DNA of 64,000 nt from Sclerotinia nivalis (Eukaryota > Ascomycota > Leotiomycetes > Helotiales > Sclerotiniaceae), in NCBI GenBank assembly GCA_029531795.1, contig JAPEIS010000001.1, positions 5,394,001-5,458,000 on the forward strand. The letters run 5' to 3'. The position numbers and the translations under genes are program-made. Positions 59,566 through 64,000 of this stretch are shown here, piece by piece (position 1 is the stretch's first letter; each line of letters begins with the position of its first letter). The notes beneath the pieces were generated by a model. The model was not told the DNA's origin and did not search any database. It worked only from the letters and a program-made list of their open reading frames with translations.

Positions 59566-59989
59566 AACTTTTCAAAAAATCGAATGAAACATTACTAGGG
59601 CCGGAAGCATTTCCGTTTGTTCTTTCTTTCTCCGTTTGCTTTTTTGCTAATCATTCTTTCTCTTCCAAAACATCTAATTCATCCAAATATTTAAGATCAC
59701 AATCGGCCATCCGTTTTCTACAATCGTGTAGGAATTTCTTTTGTTTATGCAAACACAAAATTTTAGTAAATGCTTCTTCCTTTTTACGATCTAATTTCTT
59801 TTCTTGTTTATTCAAAGAAACCCAATCCGAAATACAAGGCACTTTTCAATCCCAATCTTCTTTTAAAGGAAATTCAATATCACAAGGAATTCTAGCCAGA
59901 ATACATTTGGAACAACGAGAATGTTAAGGATTATTAATATCTTTCATACAACAAAGTTTTTCATTGCAACAATGAGAACAGGGAAACAT
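59474..59989 (-). pseudogene. Antisense ORF in G: Zn2Cys6-like finger plus coiled coil
   Basis: Reverse-strand frame from ATG 59987-59989 to TAA 59474-59476 (171 codons), open further upstream to 60157 apart from one TAG (Gln-type), so the protein may start earlier. Starts MFPCSHCCNEKLCC; cysteines at codons 4, 7, 14, 26, 29 and 36 give C-X2-C-X6-C-X11-C-X2-C-X6-C, the spacing of the fungal Zn2Cys6 binuclear cluster. Then KEDWD and a long charged stretch (about codons 60-112, KQEKKLDRKKEEAF ... YLDELDVLEEKE) likely to form a coiled coil. Three stops: TAA 59924-59926, TGA 59846-59848, TGA 59651-59653, the first and last fitting Gln and Arg codons. Overlaps the pol C-terminus tail-to-tail by about 90 bp. 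I recall similar hypothetical proteins from antisense strands of fungal gypsy elements, so it may be a family trait; function unknown. Confidence 0.7.
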
Positions 59990-60172
59990 TTCAACTCTAC
60001 AATTATTGATAAATTGAACCAAAAGAATCTATTCAGAACATTTTCGAACGGAAAATAGGGATTTCTTAATTTTGGAGAAAGATATAATAAGAAAAGAGAA
60101 TTTTGCACTTTTTTTCAGAATATAGCCCCATCTTATAAACTTGAGACAAGCTTTACCCTAAATAAAGGATAG
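59990..60172. other. G 3' non-coding region, purine tract at end
   Basis: AAATAAAGGATAG (60160-60172) abuts the 3' LTR and is the candidate polypurine tract. The reverse strand continues the antisense frame (SVRKC, VQFINNCRVE at about 59990-60050). Confidence 0.6.
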
Positions 60173-60666
60173 TGTTACGATCACGAATCTTACAATAACC
60201 AATCGTATGAATACATATTATAATTTGATCGGATTAGTATGAAATTAAGATAGTTGTAGAAACAAACAAGCACAAACCATATTAGTATCAGATTATATAA
60301 TGAAGTATAAAGCATTAGAGTTTCGAAGACTTCCAATATTTCTGAAACATTGAAGTTTCGAAGACTTTCAACGCTCCTGAAGCATTGGAGTTTCGAAGGC
60401 TCCCAACGCTCCCGGAGCATTGGAGCTTCGAGGGCTCCTAGGGCTCCCAAATACAAAGGTCTATATAAGCAAAATGGATTCCTTTATTTATAAAACTTTG
60501 TACTCAAAAACAATTATTAGTTTAAACACTATAGTTATTATACAATACAATCGTTATATCTTTCATTCTCACCAAGCCCCTGTTTAATCTTTAGTAGAAA
60601 CCACCACGAACTTTCTATAAGTCCCTTGATCACTTCTTAGTGATAAAGGATTGTAGCGGCGTAACA
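60173..60666 (+). repeat. 3' LTR of G (494 bp)
   Basis: TGTTACGATCACG...GCGGCGTAACA. Differs from the 5' LTR mainly by transitions. Contains the 35-bp array and the TATA box (60462-60469). Followed by TSD AATAT. Confidence 0.94.
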
Positions 60667-60671
60667 AATAT

Positions 60672-60764
60672 CTAATTAATTATACCCACCGAAATCACTG
60701 AACTAACGAAACTCTTTACATATATCCAATTGACCTTTCCGAATTTTTCATCGATATCACCGCT
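60672..60764 (+). other. D2 leader
   Basis: 93 bp between the G insertion and the gag ATG. Probably the end of the D LTR and/or the primer-binding region; not resolved. Confidence 0.4.
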
Positions 60765-62063
60765 ATGTTTACCCGTTCGAAAAAACCCCATATACCTTTA
60801 CTCATCACCACTGAGTCCGCTACAGCGGAATTACAAACTCAAATCGAACAAACTAAATAAAAGGAAGATCCTAGATTTAATATAAGAATCGACGAAACAA
60901 TAATTATAAGTTCACCCTCGTATTCACCAATTCGAAGAGAACTAGTTTCTTTTATAATCGGAACGATAAATCTTTAAAACCTACAAAAAGAAAACCACAA
61001 AATCCGAGCTCAAAACCAAATCATATTAAAACAATTGGATTAGATTCATTTCGTTCTAGTTAGCTTTTTATAAGAAAGATCCCTTAATACAAACAACAAC
61101 AAACCTTCCTCTCGTTCTCGAATATGATATCGATATTCTCGACAAACTGAAAATCCCGATATTACTATATCTAACAAAAAAGATCCTACAATAAAAAGAA
61201 GATCAATATCTATAATATTTCTCTATAAAAGATTTAATACGAAAATAAAAGATTCTAAATCCTTTAATAATAAAATCAACCTTTCTTTTGAATCATAGAG
61301 ACTCCTTACAAAAGGAAAACTCTTGAATAACACAGATCATTACTTGGACGAAGATATAAAGGTTCGTGTTATCTTCTGATGGATTATTGATGATGTACAA
61401 TAGTATCTAAAACCGAAAATGATCCGAAAAAAATTTGTCATTTACCAAAGCGTTTTGGATTACTTTAGCTTTATTTATTTTATATCTAATCGATAAAAAC
61501 TGGCTATAAACGAATTCCGATTCCTACAAATAGGAATTATAATTTTCCATTAGTTCTATATACAGTTCTTAGAACTCGCAATAGAAGTCGATCAATTAGA
61601 AAACTCCTTTCGAAAAGAACTCACTTCGAAACTTTCCTTCTTGCTGAGAACTACAATAATAGCTATTATAAACCTTTACCCCGATTTCCAGGGTTACATA
61701 AATCATCTAATGAATATAAATACAAAGATATATATAATGAATCAGAAATATATTATATTAACCAAGAATCAAACTCGAAAGAACCCTTTGTTTAACAACC
61801 ACTCTAAAAGCTTTACTCCCTTATATAAAAATGCCAAATCTAAACATATCGAAAGAGAAAAGTCGATTACCTCTAAATTTATTCCGAATTTCAAATCTCA
61901 TCCTTCTATCTTATCCTTCCTTTGTTTTAAATGCAAAGTCTCCAATTGAACTAAAGATTATGTATGCTCTTTCAGTATCCACAAGATTGATATAACCTCC
62001 GAAAACGAAGGAACCACTTCAGAAATTCCCGATTCCGATTCATATGAATCGGGAAAGGACTAA
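60765..62063 (+). pseudogene. D2 gag
   Basis: ATG 60765 to TAA 62061-62063, 432 codons, no indel. N-terminus MFTRSKKPHIPLLITTES. A stretch YLDEDIKVRVIF (about 61340) and a C-terminal C-F-K-C (about 61920) as the start of a CCHC knuckle whose later ligands are unclear, then an Asp/Ser-rich tail. Roughly ten stops, several at Gln codons. Gag is the capsid/nucleocapsid protein. Confidence 0.82.
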
Positions 62064-64000
62064 TCCTTGAGAAAGTCTCCTCCCAAAGTTATCAATATAA
62101 CCTCAAATATATTGATCTACAGAACCTCATAGATGACAACAATTTTCTACTTTTCTATCATCTTTTAACTTATAGTTTCCAAATCCGGTCTTCTATATTA
62201 GCAAATACCAGAGCTCTTGTTTATTTGTTTATTAATATTCATTTTACATATCAACTCTCTCGATACATTAATATCCCCATCATTCCTTTGAACAATCCTA
62301 TCCCTGTTCAAGGATATAATAATTGATAAGATACTATTATTATTTATTTTATTTGTTTAATGTTTCGATTGGATAGTAGAATCTTCCTTTAAGCCTTTTT
62401 TTTATTAATTGAAATAAAAAGGGATATCATCATTGGAAATCTATAATTCAAAGTCTATAATATAATACCTCAATCCTTCAATTATCAATTAGTATAACCA
62501 AAAGATTTATCATCCGTTCTATACTTTTCAAAGAATGTTATCTTTTTCAGAAAGTCTCTTTCAATTTTCAAATCACTATTCAATCCCAAAATCAAAGAAG
62601 ATATACAACATTATAATATCTTTTTCAAAATCGATTATATAGAACTCTTACTTCTATTAACTAGATTCATTACTAAGTATAAATAGAACTTATATATTAG
62701 CCTCCAACAAATGAAAATAGAATTCAAAGAAAGCTCGTTTATAGAATCATTTTTGCTCCTTTTCGAAGATATCAAAAGTTATAATTTATTCTTCTCCGCA
62801 AAAACCAAATCAATTAATCGTTCTGTTTTTCTAAATAAGTTATTCTCTGAATATTATCAATCAAATTATTTGTTCCAAGTTGTTGTCGATATTATTGTAA
62901 TCTTTGCTGAAACTTTCAAAATATATAATCGTCGCTACAATAATACCATTTTTTTTATCAACATCTACAAAATCAATACAGTATTGGAAGATCGAATAAA
63001 GAATACCAACAATGAAGAACTTCAAGAATTACTTCAAAAAGTTCCTCAAATATATTACAATTATCTCGAAATCTTTTCAAAGAAGGAATCCGATAAATTA
63101 CTCTAATATACCATATACAATCATAAAATCGAAATTCCATCAGATACCCAATTCAGGACTAACCCCATCTACAATATATCCTCGAAAGAACTCTTAATTG
63201 TTAAGGAATACTTTATCAATAATCTCAAAAAGGATTTCATTAAAACTAACTCTTTTTCATTCATTGTACCAATATTTTTTGTTTCCAAACCGAATAATGG
63301 TTTACATTTCTATATCGATTTTCGACGATTCAATACTATTATTAAAAGAGACGAATACCCTTTGCTATTAATCGATAAGATTTTAATGCGTATCTCAAAA
63401 TCTAAGATATTCATGAAGTTAAATATTCGACAAATATTTCATTGAATTTGTATATATCTCAACTCTAAAGATTTGATTACATTCCGAATATGATATAGAA
63501 CTTATAAATATAAAATTTTACTCTTCGAATTGATTAATAATTCTGTTATTTATCAATAATATATAAATAACGTTTTTTTCGATCTCTTAAATATAATCTG
63601 TATAACTTACCTAAACGATATCTTAATCTATTTTGAAAACAAAATAGAATACGAAATATATATATTATAAGTTCTTGATTACCTCTATAAAGCTGGATTA
63701 CAGGCTGATATCAATAAATATAAATTCAATATCAAAAAAACTAAATACTTTGAATTTATTATCTTTACAAAAGGAATAGAGATAAATTTAAAGAAAATTG
63801 AAATCGTAAAAGAATGAAAAGTCCTTACAAATGTTAAAGGAGTATAATCCTTTTTAGGATTTTGTAACTTTTATAGATACTTTATTCAAAACTTCGAATG
63901 AATCATCTGTTCGTTTATTAATTTGATGAAGAAAGATTCTTTATATATATAGGATAGCAATTGTATCGCTGCCTTTGATCGTTTTAAGCAAATGATGCTC
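62064..64000 (+). pseudogene. D2 pol: protease, RT, start of RNase H
   Basis: Pol is in another frame than gag (-1 relative), so a frameshift or re-initiation would have been used. Protease region: ILANTRALVYLFINIHF (about 62190-62245), no D-S-G visible, then RDIIIG (about 62425). 62711-63106 is open (pre-RT: IYKINTVLEDRI, FSKKESDKLL). RT: FYIDFRRFNTII (about 63307) and catalytic box YLND at 63608-63619 (one Asp to Asn). RNase H connection SFLGFCNFYRYF (about 63850). Cut by the window end. Confidence 0.85.

Larger units (their letters stand above)
53938..60666 (+). mobile_element. Gypsy G, full length, with antisense ORF
   Basis: 6.7-kb plus-strand Ty3/gypsy chromovirus with LTRs of 495 bp (53938-54432) and 494 bp (60173-60666), ends TGTTACG...TAACA, perfect TSD AATAT (53933-53937 and 60667-60671). 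One gag-pol frame from 54487 to 59565, then a reverse-strand ORF before the 3' LTR. It stands between the end of D1 and the start of D2. Confidence 0.96.
60672..64000 (+). mobile_element. Gypsy D2, 5' half, uninterrupted (cut by window edge)
   Basis: Second D copy. Starts directly after the TSD of G, with leader, gag, protease, RT and the start of RNase H. No insertion within 3.3 kb. Shows the pre-insertion sequence at the sites of A1, E, F and A-prime no. 2. Less decayed than D1 in gag. Confidence 0.9.

Noticed and set aside
59562..59927. 121-codon plus-strand ORF near the end of G
   Set aside because: Lies opposite the antisense Zn2Cys6-like ORF; the reverse frame has the meaningful Cys and coiled-coil pattern, so this one is its shadow.
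1..64000. tRNA or rRNA genes, host protein genes
   Set aside because: No cloverleaf or conserved rRNA words noticed by eye, and all coding signals belong to gag, pol or the antisense ORFs. A tRNAscan run would be decisive.

Overview
The window looks like a piece of an AT-rich, gene-free heterochromatic block from a filamentous ascomycete (Pezizomycotina). The evidence is (i) fungal-type Ty3/gypsy chromoviruses and a fungal-type Ty1/copia element filling the whole 64 kb, and (ii) a mutation pattern typical of repeat-induced point mutation (RIP): nearly all lost motifs are explained by C-to-T or G-to-A changes, often CpA/TpG to TpA (CAA/CAG/TGG codons to stops, ATG to ATA, Cys and His to Tyr, Asp to Asn, LTR termini TG to TA). 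I see no host gene, rRNA or tRNA, and I cannot name the species.

Layout: a Russian-doll nest of LTR retrotransposons, most insertions marked by a target-site duplication (TSD) of about 5 bp. The outer element is gypsy D1 (+ strand). Its pieces lie at 1970-3124, 35579-36039, 36406-37525, 37768-38267 and 51952-53937. D1 is interrupted by gypsy A1 (1-1969, truncated by the window edge), gypsy E (3125-35573, minus), solo LTR F (36040-36400), solo LTR A-prime no. 2 (37526-37762), gypsy B2 (38268-51946, minus) and, at its 3' end, gypsy G (53938-60666, plus). Element E contains A2 (4445-10071), B1 (10803-24663) and A3 (26606-32389). B1 contains copia C1 (15940-23071), which contains solo LTR H (21106-21393). 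A3 contains solo LTR A-prime no. 1 (28935-29171). B2 contains copia C2 (42952-49756). After G a second D copy (D2, 60672-64000) runs uninterrupted to the window end and serves as an empty-site template for the insertions in D1.

All gag and pol genes are pseudogenes with in-frame stops. Domain order (gag with CCHC knuckle, retropepsin, RT, RNase H, integrase, chromodomain for gypsy; gag, protease, integrase, RT, RNase H for copia) can still be read. B1, G and most of C1 keep one frame over kilobases, so base substitution rather than indels killed them.

The most interesting signal is antisense coding. Both copia copies carry, between the pol stop and the 3' LTR, a convergent reverse-strand ORF with a cysteine-rich domain resembling DUF3716. 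The unrelated gypsy G carries, in the same relative position, a reverse-strand ORF with perfect Zn2Cys6 cysteine spacing followed by a probable coiled coil. Other notable items are hairpin-rich LTRs, a four-unit 35-bp repeat upstream of a TATA box in LTR G, leader repeats that vary between copies, and solo LTRs that look almost free of RIP inside heavily mutated hosts.
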